Below are positions 17,839 to 26,166 of a stretch of DNA of 64,000 nt, in pieces. The stretch's first letter is position 1. Every line of letters starts with the position of its first letter. The position numbers and the translations under genes are program-made. This DNA is from Streptomyces sp. V4I2 (GTDB lineage Bacteria; Actinomycetota; Actinomycetes; Streptomycetales; Streptomycetaceae), in assembly GCF_030817655.1 (NCBI RefSeq), contig NZ_JAUSZM010000003.1, forward strand, positions 5,456,001-5,520,000, in the 5' to 3' direction. Under the pieces are notes generated by a model that ran no database searches, was not told the DNA's origin, and saw only the letters and a list, made by a program, of their open reading frames with translations.

Positions 17839-18750
17839 CTACGCCGCGACGAGATACGAGAAGACGGACTCGAGCGACTCGTCGGACGGCGAGACGGTGA
17901 GCAGGCGGATGCCGTGGTCCCTGGCCACCCTCGGCAGCAGGGCCGTGAAGCGGCCGAAGTCGACGGCCTGGATGCGCAGCGCGCCCTCCGCCAGGTCGAC
18001 TTCGATGCCGGACGTCGACGGGTCGGCGATCAGCGCGGCCGCGAGGGCGCGGTCGTCGCTGGAGCGCACCAGGTAGCGGTGCGGGCGGTCGGTCATCAGG
18101 CGGCGGATCTTGCGGAAGTCACCGCTGGCCGCGTGCCGTCCGGCGACGACCACCTCGATGTGCCGGGCGAGTTGTTCGACCTCTTCGAGGATGTGGGACG
18201 AGAACAGCACGGTGCGGCCCTCGTCGCCCATGCGCCTGAGCAGGTCCATCAGTTGCATGCGCTGGCGTGGGTCCATGCCGTTGAAGGGCTCGTCCAGCAG
18301 GAGCAGCGAGGGCTCGTGGACGAGCGCGCTCGCCATCTTCACGCGCTGCCGCATGCCCTTGGAGTACGTCGAGATCTTGCGGTCCTGGGCGTACTCCATC
18401 TCGACCGTGGCGAGCGCCTTCTGGGCCGCTCTGGCGCCCAGGCCGTGCAGCTCGGCGTTGGCGACGACGAACTCGCGCCCGGTGAGGAAGTCGTACATCG
18501 CCTCGCGCTCGGGGACGATGCCGATGTGCTTGTAGATGTTCTCGTTGCGCCACACCTGCACGCCGTCGAGCGTGACGGTGCCGGTGGAGGGGGCCAGGAA
18601 GCCGCCCATCATGTTGATGAGGGTGGACTTTCCGGCGCCGTTGGGGCCGAGCAGGCCGGTGACGCCGGGGCCGATCGTCATGGTGATGTCGTTGACGGCG
18701 ACCACGTTGCCGAACCAGCGCGAGACGTGGTCGATGTTGAGCGTGGTCAC
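17839..18750 (-). CDS. ABC transporter ATP-binding protein (second pair)
   Basis: ATPase of 303 residues. Walker A is GPNGAGKST (about 38-46), the signature is YSKGMRQRVKMA (about 138-149), Walker B is LLLLDEPFNGMD (about 158-169), and the switch His is in FSSHILEE. The GTG start at 18750 has GAAAGG eight bases upstream and overlaps the preceding permease stop by four bases. The C-terminal about 80 residues form an extra domain (MTDRPHRYLVRSSDD...) common in ABC-2 exporters. It pairs with the permease at 17108-17827. Confidence 0.92.
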   Translation of the reverse strand: MTTLNIDHVSRWFGNVVAVNDITMTIGPGVTGLLGPNGAGKSTLINMMGGFLAPSTGTVTLDGVQVWRNENIYKHIGIVPEREAMYDFLTGREFVVANAELHGLGARAAQKALATVEMEYAQDRKISTYSKGMRQRVKMASALVHEPSLLLLDEPFNGMDPRQRMQLMDLLRRMGDEGRTVLFSSHILEEVEQLARHIEVVVAGRHAASGDFRKIRRLMTDRPHRYLVRSSDDRALAAALIADPSTSGIEVDLAEGALRIQAVDFGRFTALLPRVARDHGIRLLTVSPSDESLESVFSYLVAA

Positions 18751-19664
18751 AGTCCGACCTTTCGGTAGCGGCGCATCATGAGGCCGTAGCAGGCGGCGAT
18801 CAGGCCGAGGGTGACGAGGACGTAGACCACGCCCTCCCCGTTCGTCGGCCCGACCCCTCCGGGGAACGCCGAGCTCGCGCCCAGAAACGCGGACTGCACT
18901 CCGTCGATGAGCGTGATGGGCGAGAACAGGCCGATCCAGGCGATGGATCCGGTGCTGGTCTGCGCGTCGGCGATGGCCTGGAGCGTGGAGACCGCGCCGT
19001 AGGAGATGGTCAGGACGGCGATCACGGCGGCGATGCCGAAGCCGCGACGCGGGGTGACCGACGCGATGACCAGGCCGAGGCCGGCGAAGAGCAGTGAGAG
19101 CAGTGCCACCGAGACGAGTCCCTGTGCGAATCCCTTGGTCTGGTCGGTGAAGTCGAGCTTGGCCAGCAGGGCGCCCACGTAGAGCACCAGCAGCGGAGCG
19201 GCGGTCAGGATGAACAGCGCCGAGGCCAGGGCGGCGAACTTCGCGCGTACGTAGTCGGCGGTCTCGATGGGCCGCGAGAAGTACAGCGGTACGGTCTTGA
19301 AGCGCAGGTCGCGCGAGACGGACTGGGGCGCCTGCGAGGCGACGTACAGGCTGATGACGGCCTGCATGACGATCGCGTAGCGCGTGTAGTCGACGGGCAG
19401 GTCCTTCGCCTTGGTGGCGACCGCGACGGCGACCATGATGGCCGCGGGCACGCACATCACCACGAACAGCAGCATCGGCAGCACCTTGGACTTGACCGAG
19501 CGGCCGAGTCCGTAGGAGCCGCGCAGGGACTGCGAGTACAGGGAACGCGTGGCGTACGAGCGGCCCAGGCGCGGGCCGTCGTAGCTGCGGTAGCCGATGT
19601 TGTGGATGCGGGTCTGGTCACCCGACGGTGCCGCCGGTGTCCGCATGGGCTGTTCAACCGCCAT
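18747..19664 (-). CDS. ABC transporter permease (first pair)
   Basis: Membrane protein of 305 residues of the ABC-2 type. A conserved soluble N terminus (IHNIGYRSYDGPRLG, about 21-35) is followed by about six helices between 65 and 295. The motif VSRDLRFKTVPLYFSRPI (about 116-133) parallels the SKP motif of the sister permease. The start overlaps the ATPase gene at 19654 by 11 bp and the end overlaps the second ATPase. It pairs with the ATPase at 19654-20625. Confidence 0.9.
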   Translation of the reverse strand: MAVEQPMRTPAAPSGDQTRIHNIGYRSYDGPRLGRSYATRSLYSQSLRGSYGLGRSVKSKVLPMLLFVVMCVPAAIMVAVAVATKAKDLPVDYTRYAIVMQAVISLYVASQAPQSVSRDLRFKTVPLYFSRPIETADYVRAKFAALASALFILTAAPLLVLYVGALLAKLDFTDQTKGFAQGLVSVALLSLLFAGLGLVIASVTPRRGFGIAAVIAVLTISYGAVSTLQAIADAQTSTGSIAWIGLFSPITLIDGVQSAFLGASSAFPGGVGPTNGEGVVYVLVTLGLIAACYGLMMRRYRKVGL

Positions 19665-20625
19665 GACCGACGGCCTCCTTCCGCTGCTCGTCCTCGTTGG
19701 TGAAGACCTCGGAGATGTGGTGCCGGCGCTGTTCCATGCGCACCAGGCCGAGGCCGAGGTCGGCGACCACGTCGCGGACCAGGTCGTACGTCTCCTCGCC
19801 CTGCGCGGTGAGCAGCAGTACGTGGCCGGCGCCTGGCAGGCCCGCGCCGCTGTCGAGGATGTCCATCCCGCGCGCGTGGAGCGCGTCGCGCACCGCGCGG
19901 GTGCCGTCCGGGTGCGCGTCGGTGTCGGTGACCTCGATCGCGAGGGTGGTCGTGATCTGGGTGAAGTCGGTGGTGGAGCTGGAGCGCAGGAGCTTTCCGC
20001 CGTCGACGACGACCACGTGGTCGCAGGTGCGCTCCAGCTCGCCCAGCAGGTGGGAGGTGACCAGGACGGAGATGCCGAAGTCGGTGTAGATGCGGCGGAT
20101 GAGGCCGAGCATCTCGTCGCGGCCGACCGGGTCGAGGCCGTTGGTCGGCTCGTCCAGGAGGACCAGCTGCGGGTCGTGGACGAGGGCCTGCGCGAGTTTC
20201 ACACGCTGCTTCATGCCGGTGGAGTAGCCGCCGATGGGACGGTAGCGCTCCTCGTACAGCCCGACGTGCCGCAGGGTGTCCGCGGTGCGCTCGCGCGCGG
20301 CGGTGGGCGGCAGGCCGGACATGCGCGCCATGTGGACGACGAACTCGGTGGCCGAGACGTCGGGCGGCAGGCAGTCGTGTTCCGGCATGTAGCCGACCCG
20401 CTCGCGGATGGCGGCGCCCTTGGTGGCGACATCGAGGCCGAGCACTTCGGCGCGGCCCTCGGTGGCGGGGGACAGACCCAGAAGGATCTTGATCAGTGTG
20501 GACTTGCCGGCTCCATTGGCTCCGACGAGTCCGGTCACACCGGGCCCGACGTCCACGGAGAGCCGGTCAAGAGCGGTCACCCGGGGGAACCGCTTGCTCA
20601 GGCTTTCGGTCGCGATCACAGTCAC
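19654..20625 (-). CDS. ABC transporter ATP-binding protein (first pair)
   Basis: ATPase of 323 residues and first gene of the four-gene ABC operon. Walker A is GANGAGKST (about 37-45), the signature is YSTGMKQRVKLA (about 136-147), Walker B is LVLLDEPTNGLD (about 156-167), and the switch His is in VTSHLLGE. The best start is GTG 20625, with GTG 20619 as an alternative; neither has a good ribosome site. The operon as a whole encodes two ATPase/permease pairs, probably one heteromeric or two related exporters. The promoter must lie in 20626-20740, next to the DnaA boxes. Confidence 0.9.
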   Translation of the reverse strand: MTVIATESLSKRFPRVTALDRLSVDVGPGVTGLVGANGAGKSTLIKILLGLSPATEGRAEVLGLDVATKGAAIRERVGYMPEHDCLPPDVSATEFVVHMARMSGLPPTAARERTADTLRHVGLYEERYRPIGGYSTGMKQRVKLAQALVHDPQLVLLDEPTNGLDPVGRDEMLGLIRRIYTDFGISVLVTSHLLGELERTCDHVVVVDGGKLLRSSSTTDFTQITTTLAIEVTDTDAHPDGTRAVRDALHARGMDILDSGAGLPGAGHVLLLTAQGEETYDLVRDVVADLGLGLVRMEQRRHHISEVFTNEDEQRKEAVGHGG

Positions 20626-20744
20626 GTCTACGAAGGTAGTGACCTGTACCACGCCGGTCGTCACTCCGCAGGGTCGTCTTGGTATCAGACTCCAGGCGTA
20701 CGGGTCCCTAAGGGTCCCCCTCAGGTCGAACAACGCGTCCCCGG

Positions 20745-20771
20745 TTGTCCACATCCACGCGGTTGTCCACA
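20745..20771 (+). other. two perfect DnaA boxes
   Basis: Two perfect Streptomyces-consensus boxes TTGTCCACA at 20745-20753 and 20763-20771, same strand, 18 bp apart. They sit in the divergent spacer between the ABC operon and the M24 peptidase gene, so DnaA binding could also affect those promoters. Confidence 0.7.
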
Positions 20772-20874
20772 GGCCGTCGCGGGCCTATTGACGCAGCCTC
20801 TAACGACTGTCACATTCGCCAGTGTCACGTTACGAGCACGTACCGCGATCGACGGGGACGGGTGGGCGTTGGGA

Positions 20875-21714
20875 ATGACGACGGCAGCAGGTGAACTCAC
20901 CGCGGAACTGCGGGGGTTCAGGAAGGTGCAGCGCCTCGCCTACGAGTGTGCGGAGGCGGTCGCAGCGCAGCTGAAACCCGGCGTCACCGAGCGCGAGGCG
21001 GCCCGGATGCAGCGCACCTGGCTGCGCGAGCGGGGTGTGCGCGACTGGTTCCACCTGCCCTTCGCCTGGTTCGGCGACCGCACGGCGTTCGTGAACTTCC
21101 GGGTGCCGCTGCAGTTCTTCCCGACCGACCGCCCGCTGGAGCCGGGGATGCCGTTCATCCTGGACATGGCTCCCCTGTACGAGGGCTGCACCGCGGACAT
21201 CGGGTACTCGGGCTCCCTGGGCGTCAACCCCGTGCAGAACCGGCTGATGGACGACCTGGAGGCGCACCGCGAGCTGATCCTGCGCGAAGTGCGCGAGCGG
21301 CGCCCGCTGCGGGAGATCTATGAGGACGTGGACCGCCTCATGGCCCGCCAGGGCTACGCCAACCGCCACCGCGCGTACCCCTTCGGCGTGATTGCGCACA
21401 AGGTGGACCGCGTGCCGGAGCGCCGCTGGTCACCGCACGTCTTCGGGTTCGGCACCCGGTCCCTGAAGGGCCTGGCGGCCGACGCGCTGCACGGCCACCG
21501 GGAGGGCTGGTCGCCGCTGTGGTCGCCGTACCGCTTCTCCGACCATCCGCCGCAGCCGGGCCTGTGGGCGGTCGAACCACACCTCGGCTTCCGGGGCACG
21601 GGCGCGAAGTTCGAGGAGATCCTGGTCGTCACCGACTCCGCGGACCCCGAGCAGAGCGCCTTCTGGCTGGACGACGATCTGCCGCACGTGCGGCGCTGGG
21701 CGGAGGACAAGTGA
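20875..21714 (+). CDS. M24-family metallopeptidase (creatinase/aminopeptidase P fold)
   Basis: Protein of 279 residues with only the C-terminal pita-bread domain. Likely metal ligands are the Asp residues in FILDMAPLY (about 97) and CTADIGYS (about 108), a His in VIAHKVDR (about 178), and Glu residues in WAVEPHLGF (about 235) and KFEEILVV (about 249). Ligand spacing is unusual compared with PepP, so the substrate may not be an ordinary Xaa-Pro peptide. The start is ATG 20875; GGGA is too close to be a good ribosome site. It is the first gene of an operon whose next three genes follow with 4-bp overlaps. Confidence 0.82.
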   Translation: MTTAAGELTAELRGFRKVQRLAYECAEAVAAQLKPGVTEREAARMQRTWLRERGVRDWFHLPFAWFGDRTAFVNFRVPLQFFPTDRPLEPGMPFILDMAPLYEGCTADIGYSGSLGVNPVQNRLMDDLEAHRELILREVRERRPLREIYEDVDRLMARQGYANRHRAYPFGVIAHKVDRVPERRWSPHVFGFGTRSLKGLAADALHGHREGWSPLWSPYRFSDHPPQPGLWAVEPHLGFRGTGAKFEEILVVTDSADPEQSAFWLDDDLPHVRRWAEDK

Positions 21715-23471
21715 CGTTGCCTGCGGGTGTGCGGGAGCGCCGGGTGCGGACCGGCGGGGTCGAGCTGTGCGTCGCCGAACTGGGGGATCCCTCGGGGCCG
21801 ACGGTCGTCCTGGTGCACGGCTATCCGGACAGCAAGGAGGTGTGGTCGGAGGTCGCCTCCCGGCTGGCCGACCACTTCCATGTGGTGCTGTACGACGTCC
21901 GCGGCCACGGCCGCTCCACCGCACCGCGGCCGCTGCGCGGCGGGTTCACGCTGGAAAAGCTGACGGACGACTTCCTCGCCGTCGCGGACGCGGTCAGCCC
22001 GGACCGGCCGGTGCACCTGGTGGGGCACGACTGGGGCTCGGTGCAGGCCTGGGAGTTCACCACCGTCCGGCGCACCGAGGGCCGGATCGCCTCCTTCACG
22101 TCCATGTCAGGGCCGTCCCTCGACCACTTCGGTCACTGGATCAACAAGCGTGTCAGGCGTCCCACCCCGCGCCGGGTCGGCCAGCTGCTCGGCCAGGGCG
22201 CCAAGTCCTGGTACGTGTACCTGCTGCAGACGCCTGTGCTGCCCGAACTGGCCTGGCGCGGCCCTCTCGGCACGTACTGGCCGAGGATCCTGGAGCGCCT
22301 CGAGAAGGTCCCCGGCGGCGGCTACCCGACCTCCTCGCTGCCGACGGACGCGGCGCACGGAGTGTGGCTGTACCGGGACAACGTACGGACCCGGCTGCGC
22401 CGTCCTCGTACGGACGCGTACGCGCACGCGCCCGTGCAGCTCATCACGCCCCTGGGAGACGCGTTCCTCTCGGAGAACCTCTTCGACGACCTGGAGCACT
22501 GGGTTCCGCAGCTGGCCCGGCGCACGATCCCGGCCAGGCACTGGGTCCCCCGCTCCCGGCCCGACCAGTTGGCGGCCTGGATCTCGCAGTTCGTGACGTC
22601 CGTGGAGGGCGGCAGGCCTGATGCGGTGAAGGCGACCGGGAAGTACGCCGACCGGTTCGGCGGACAGCTCGTGCTGGTCACCGGTGCGGGCAGCGGCATC
22701 GGGCGGGCCACGGCGTTCGCGTTCGCCGAGGCCGGCGCACGCGTGGTGGCCGTCGACCGGGACGCCGAGGCCGCCGTGCGCACCGCCGAGCTGTCCCGGC
22801 TGCTCGGTGCGCCAGAGGCCTGGGCGGAGACGGTCGACGTCTCCGACGAGCAGGCCATGGAGAAACTCGCCGAGAAGGTCGCCGCCGAGTACGGCGTGGT
22901 GGACGTGCTGGTGAACAACGCCGGCATCGGCCTGTCCGGGTCATTCTTCGACACCGCCCCCAAGGACTGGAAGAAGGTCCTCGACATCAACCTGTGGGGC
23001 GTGATCCACGGCTGCCGGCTCTTCGGCAAACAGATGGCCGACCGCGCGCAGGGCGGCCATATCGTCAACACCGCGTCGGCGGCGGCGTACCAGCCCTCCA
23101 AGGCGCTGCCCGCCTACAGCACCTCCAAGGCGGCCGTGCTGATGCTCAGCGAGTGCCTGCGCGCGGAGCTGGCAGGCCAGGGCATCGGCGTCACAGCCGT
23201 ATGCCCCGGCTTCGTCAACACCAACATCACCTCGACCGCTCGCTTCGCCGGGGTCGACGCCGCCGAGGAGAAGCGGCTCCAGAAGCGGACCGCCCGCCTG
23301 TACGGGCTGCGCAACTACCCGCCGGAGAAGGTCGCCGACGCGATCCTGCGGGCGGTGGCGCGGAACGAGGCGGTTGTCCCGGTGACGCCCGAGGCGCGCG
23401 GCGCCCACCTCATGTCCCGTTTCACGCCCAGGGTGCTGCGGGCGATCGCACGTCTGGAGCCTCCGCTGTGA
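21711..23471 (+). CDS. alpha/beta-hydrolase : short-chain dehydrogenase fusion protein
   Basis: Two-domain enzyme of 586 residues starting at GTG 21711 within the previous stop codon. The N-terminal alpha/beta hydrolase (about 1-300) shows HGYPDS, the nucleophile-elbow region GHDWGS (Asp in the usual nucleophile place, as in epoxide hydrolases and dehalogenases) and a distal His in PARHWVPRSRP. The C-terminal SDR domain (about 318-586) shows the cofactor motif TGAGSGIG, NNAG and the catalytic Ser-Tyr-Lys set (NTASAAAYQPS, YSTSKAA). Fusions of this kind are known in actinobacteria, but the joint substrate is not known; a lipid or sterol-like compound would fit the operon partners. Confidence 0.88.
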   Translation: MTLPAGVRERRVRTGGVELCVAELGDPSGPTVVLVHGYPDSKEVWSEVASRLADHFHVVLYDVRGHGRSTAPRPLRGGFTLEKLTDDFLAVADAVSPDRPVHLVGHDWGSVQAWEFTTVRRTEGRIASFTSMSGPSLDHFGHWINKRVRRPTPRRVGQLLGQGAKSWYVYLLQTPVLPELAWRGPLGTYWPRILERLEKVPGGGYPTSSLPTDAAHGVWLYRDNVRTRLRRPRTDAYAHAPVQLITPLGDAFLSENLFDDLEHWVPQLARRTIPARHWVPRSRPDQLAAWISQFVTSVEGGRPDAVKATGKYADRFGGQLVLVTGAGSGIGRATAFAFAEAGARVVAVDRDAEAAVRTAELSRLLGAPEAWAETVDVSDEQAMEKLAEKVAAEYGVVDVLVNNAGIGLSGSFFDTAPKDWKKVLDINLWGVIHGCRLFGKQMADRAQGGHIVNTASAAAYQPSKALPAYSTSKAAVLMLSECLRAELAGQGIGVTAVCPGFVNTNITSTARFAGVDAAEEKRLQKRTARLYGLRNYPPEKVADAILRAVARNEAVVPVTPEARGAHLMSRFTPRVLRAIARLEPPL

Positions 23472-24337
23472 GCGCACGGATCACCCCGCGCAGGGTCTCC
23501 TTCGACTGGTCGCACACGCCCCTGCACTGGATACCCGGCGAGCCGACCGCGACGCATGTGATCAATGTGCTGCACCTGTTGCTGCCGGCGGGGGAGCGGT
23601 GGTTCGTGCGGGTCTTCAAGGAAGGTCTGCCGCTGGTCAGGGACCCCGAACTGCTGGCCGAGGTCAAGGGGTTCATGGGCCAGGAGGCCACGCACAGCGT
23701 CCAGCACGCGCACGTGCTCGACCACCTCAAGGCGCACCGTCTCGACACCGCGGAGTTCACCCGGTACGTCGACTTCCTCTTCGAGCGGCTGCTGGGCGAG
23801 CGCCCGCCGCTCGGCGCGCCGATACCCGAGCGGGAGTGGCTGCGTTTCCGGCTGGCGGTCGTAGCGGCGATCGAGCAGTTCACGGCCGTCCTCGGCGACT
23901 GGGTGCTGGCCGCCGACGGCCTCGACCGGGCCCGCGCCGACGAGGTCATGCTCGATCTGCTGCGCTGGCACGGCGCCGAGGAGGTGGAACACCGCGCGGT
24001 CGCCTTCGACATGTACCAGCACTGCGGCGGCACCGGCACACCCCGGTACGCCCGTCGCATCGCGGGCATGGCGGTCACCGCACCGGTGATGCTGTACCTG
24101 TGGGTATGGGGCACGGCATATCTGATGCGCCACGACCCACAGCTCGCGGGCCGCCTGCGCTACTCCCTCGCCGAGCACGAAAAGGCCGTACGCAAGGGTC
24201 TGCTGCCCGCTTGGCGGGAGCTGGGCGCGGCGATACCCCGCTACTTCCGGCGGTCCTACCACCCGTCGCAGGAGGGGTCGTTGAGCCGGGCGGTGGAGTA
24301 CCTGAGGAGGTCACCGGCGGCGAGGGCTGCCTCGTGA
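23468..24337 (+). CDS. PF10118-like predicted metal-dependent hydrolase
   Basis: Protein of 289 residues starting at GTG 23468 in the previous stop. The family is all-helical and di-iron-like, with repeated E/H motifs: GFMGQEATHSVQHAHV (about 75-90), AIEQFTAVLGDW (about 138-149), and WHGAEEVEHRAVAFD (about 168-182). These give a ferritin-like metal site. One membrane helix is possible at about 198-218 (VTAPVMLYLWVWGTAYL). Members are often encoded next to hydrolase/SDR fusion genes. The exact reaction is unknown. Confidence 0.82.
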   Translation: MSARITPRRVSFDWSHTPLHWIPGEPTATHVINVLHLLLPAGERWFVRVFKEGLPLVRDPELLAEVKGFMGQEATHSVQHAHVLDHLKAHRLDTAEFTRYVDFLFERLLGERPPLGAPIPEREWLRFRLAVVAAIEQFTAVLGDWVLAADGLDRARADEVMLDLLRWHGAEEVEHRAVAFDMYQHCGGTGTPRYARRIAGMAVTAPVMLYLWVWGTAYLMRHDPQLAGRLRYSLAEHEKAVRKGLLPAWRELGAAIPRYFRRSYHPSQEGSLSRAVEYLRRSPAARAAS

Positions 24338-25344
24338 CGGGCGGCGCCGGAGGTTCCGGTCCACGAACCGAGGATTACGGGCACCGGACCGAGGAGTACG
24401 GGCGGCGGGCCGAGGCTCCCGCCTACCGGATCGAGGACCTGGCGCACCTCAGCGGCGCCACGGTCCGCACCATCCGTGCCTACCAGGACCGCGGGCTGCT
24501 CCCCCTCCCCGAGCGCCGCGGCCGCGCCAACGTCTACGCCGACGCCCACCTCGTGCGCCTGCGCCAGATCGCCGACCTCCTGGACCGCGGCTACACCCTT
24601 GCCTCCATCAAGGAGCTCCTGGAGGCGTGGGACGCGGGCCGGGGCCTGGGCGGGGTGCTCGGCCTGGTCGCCGAGGTGGACGGTCCGTGGACCGCCGAGG
24701 AGTCGGTGCGGATCTCGCGCGCCGAGCTGGACGAGCGGTTCGGCGGTGTCCCCGACGACGCGGCGGTCGCCGAGGCCGTGCAGCTGGGCGTGCTGGAGCC
24801 GGTGCCGGGGGACGACAACTCCTTCCTCGTGCCGAGTCCCCAAGAGCTCGCGGTGGCCGCCGAGTTGCACGCGGCCGGGGTGCCGCTGTCCGCGATCTCC
24901 GCCCATCTGCGGGAGTTGAGAGGACGGGTCGAGAACATCGCTGTTCGTTTCCTGGAGTTCACGACCGAGCACGTCTTCGCCCGCTACCTGGACGGACCGC
25001 ACCGCCCCACGGACGCCGACGCGGCAGAGGCGGCCTCCCTCGTACGACGGCTCCGGCCGCTCGCCCAGCAGACCGTGGACGCGGAACTCGCCCGGGCGAT
25101 GCGCTCATTGGCGGTCCGGCATCTGAGGGAGCACCTCGCTACGGGCGACGTCCCGGCACCGGCCGAGCGGACGCGTGACGTGGCGATTCCCGTGGAGACA
25201 ATGCGGGCCGTCGAGAGGCTGGTTGGGGTCGAGCAGGCGGCCGAGTTCATCGCTCTCGCCGCCGAACGGGAGGCCCGGGCCCGTTCCTTGGACCGGCTCG
25301 CCGCACGTCACGTGGCGTCAGACGATCTTGGCGAAACGCCCTGA
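24334..25344 (+). CDS. MerR-family transcriptional regulator
   Basis: Regulator of 336 residues, translationally coupled to the hydrolase gene by a GTGA overlap. A Gly/Arg/Tyr-rich N-terminal tail (about 1-30) precedes the MerR winged helix: YRIEDLAHLSGATVRTIRAYQDRGLLP (about 30-56) and the wing RGRANVYADAHLVRLRQI. The C-terminal two thirds are helical and form a second-messenger or ligand domain of unknown type; no Cys metal site of the MerR/CueR kind is seen. It probably controls the M24-hydrolase/SDR-PF10118 operon in which it is the last gene. Confidence 0.88.
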   Translation: MTGGAGGSGPRTEDYGHRTEEYGRRAEAPAYRIEDLAHLSGATVRTIRAYQDRGLLPLPERRGRANVYADAHLVRLRQIADLLDRGYTLASIKELLEAWDAGRGLGGVLGLVAEVDGPWTAEESVRISRAELDERFGGVPDDAAVAEAVQLGVLEPVPGDDNSFLVPSPQELAVAAELHAAGVPLSAISAHLRELRGRVENIAVRFLEFTTEHVFARYLDGPHRPTDADAAEAASLVRRLRPLAQQTVDAELARAMRSLAVRHLREHLATGDVPAPAERTRDVAIPVETMRAVERLVGVEQAAEFIALAAEREARARSLDRLAARHVASDDLGETP

Positions 25345-25356
25345 ATCCAAGGCTAG

Positions 25357-25410
25357 TTGTCCACAGAATCGCCAATTCCCCTGTGGATAACTGTACTTGG
25401 CTGTGGATCA
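25357..25410. other. DnaA-box group before kptA
   Basis: One perfect forward box TTGTCCACA (25357-25365) is followed by reverse boxes TGTGGATAA (25382-25390) and TGTGGATCA (25402-25410). It lies between the MerR gene and kptA. Confidence 0.6.
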
Positions 25411-25466
25411 AACATCCGGAGCAAAATCATTCGCGTGATTCAGGTCTCGCCCGGCACCCTGGCGGG

Positions 25467-26015
25467 GTGGATGAAAGACGCACCGTGAAGGTGTCCAAAT
25501 ATCTGTCGAAGCACCTGCGTCATCAGCCGGAGCGGATCGGGCTGATCCTCGACGACGCCGGCTGGGTGGAGATCGACACGCTGATCGCGGCAGCCGCCGC
25601 GCACGGCTTCCGGTTCACCCGCGAGGAACTCGACCACGTGGTCGCCGCCAACGACAAGCAGCGCTTCGCGATCGACGGCGCCCGGATCCGCGCCAGTCAG
25701 GGCCACAGCATCGACGTCGAGCTCGGACTGCCTCCGGCGACCCCGCCGGCGTACCTCTACCACGGCACCGTGGCCGGTTCGCTGGACGCGATCCGTGCCG
25801 AGGGGCTACGGCCCATGAACCGCCACGACGTGCACCTTTCCCCGGACCGAGAGACCGCGACACGTGTCGGCGCCCGCCGCGGCCGCCCTGTCGTGCTGTC
25901 GGTGGACGCGGGCGCCATGCACCGCGACGGCCACGTTTTTCACGTCAGCGCGAACGGGGTGTGGCTGACGAAGGCGGTCCCGCCGCGGTATCTGCGGTTC
26001 CCGGAAGCTCATTGA
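25467..26015 (+). CDS. kptA: RNA 2'-phosphotransferase (Tpt1/KptA)
   Basis: NAD-dependent enzyme of 182 residues. It removes a 2'-phosphate from RNA, making ADP-ribose 1'',2''-cyclic phosphate. Conserved features are SKHLRHQPERIGL (about 8-20), the NDKQRF segment (about 63-68), LYHGT (about 96-100) and VGARRGRPVVL near the end. Bacteria lack the tRNA-splicing reaction that needs this enzyme in yeast, so its native substrate is unclear. The start is chosen as GTG 25467 (VDERRTVKVS); GTG 25485 is an alternative. The DnaA boxes lie in its promoter region. Confidence 0.9.
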   Translation: MDERRTVKVSKYLSKHLRHQPERIGLILDDAGWVEIDTLIAAAAAHGFRFTREELDHVVAANDKQRFAIDGARIRASQGHSIDVELGLPPATPPAYLYHGTVAGSLDAIRAEGLRPMNRHDVHLSPDRETATRVGARRGRPVVLSVDAGAMHRDGHVFHVSANGVWLTKAVPPRYLRFPEAH

Positions 26016-26054
26016 CGATCGCGTGGTCGGTGGCGTGGACCACTTGCCCATCAC

Positions 26055-26077
26055 TGACGCCGCGGGCGTTGGCGTCA
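26055..26077 (+). terminator. possible kptA terminator hairpin
   Basis: TGACGCC at 26055-26061 and GGCGTCA at 26071-26077 can pair in RNA around a 9-nt loop, 40 bp past the kptA stop. No T run follows, as is common in Streptomyces. Confidence 0.4.
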
Positions 26078-26125
26078 CTACCTCAGTCCGTCGCTGAGCG
26101 GCCGGGTGTGATGACTGGCGGTGAC

Positions 26126-26141
26126 TGTTTCACGTGAAACA
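26126..26141. other. parS: parS site (perfect)
   Basis: TGTTTCACGTGAAACA, the exact 16-bp ParB nucleation site known from Streptomyces, lies in the spacer between kptA and the flavin oxidoreductase. Confidence 0.9.
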
Positions 26142-26166
26142 CGATCGGCCGCATACGCTCGGACCC

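Noticed and set aside
19597..20874. Plus-strand open frame running through the first ABC ATPase into the M24 peptidase gene
   Set aside because: The part left of 20875 is antisense to the ABC ATPase and non-protein-like; the real gene starts at ATG 20875.
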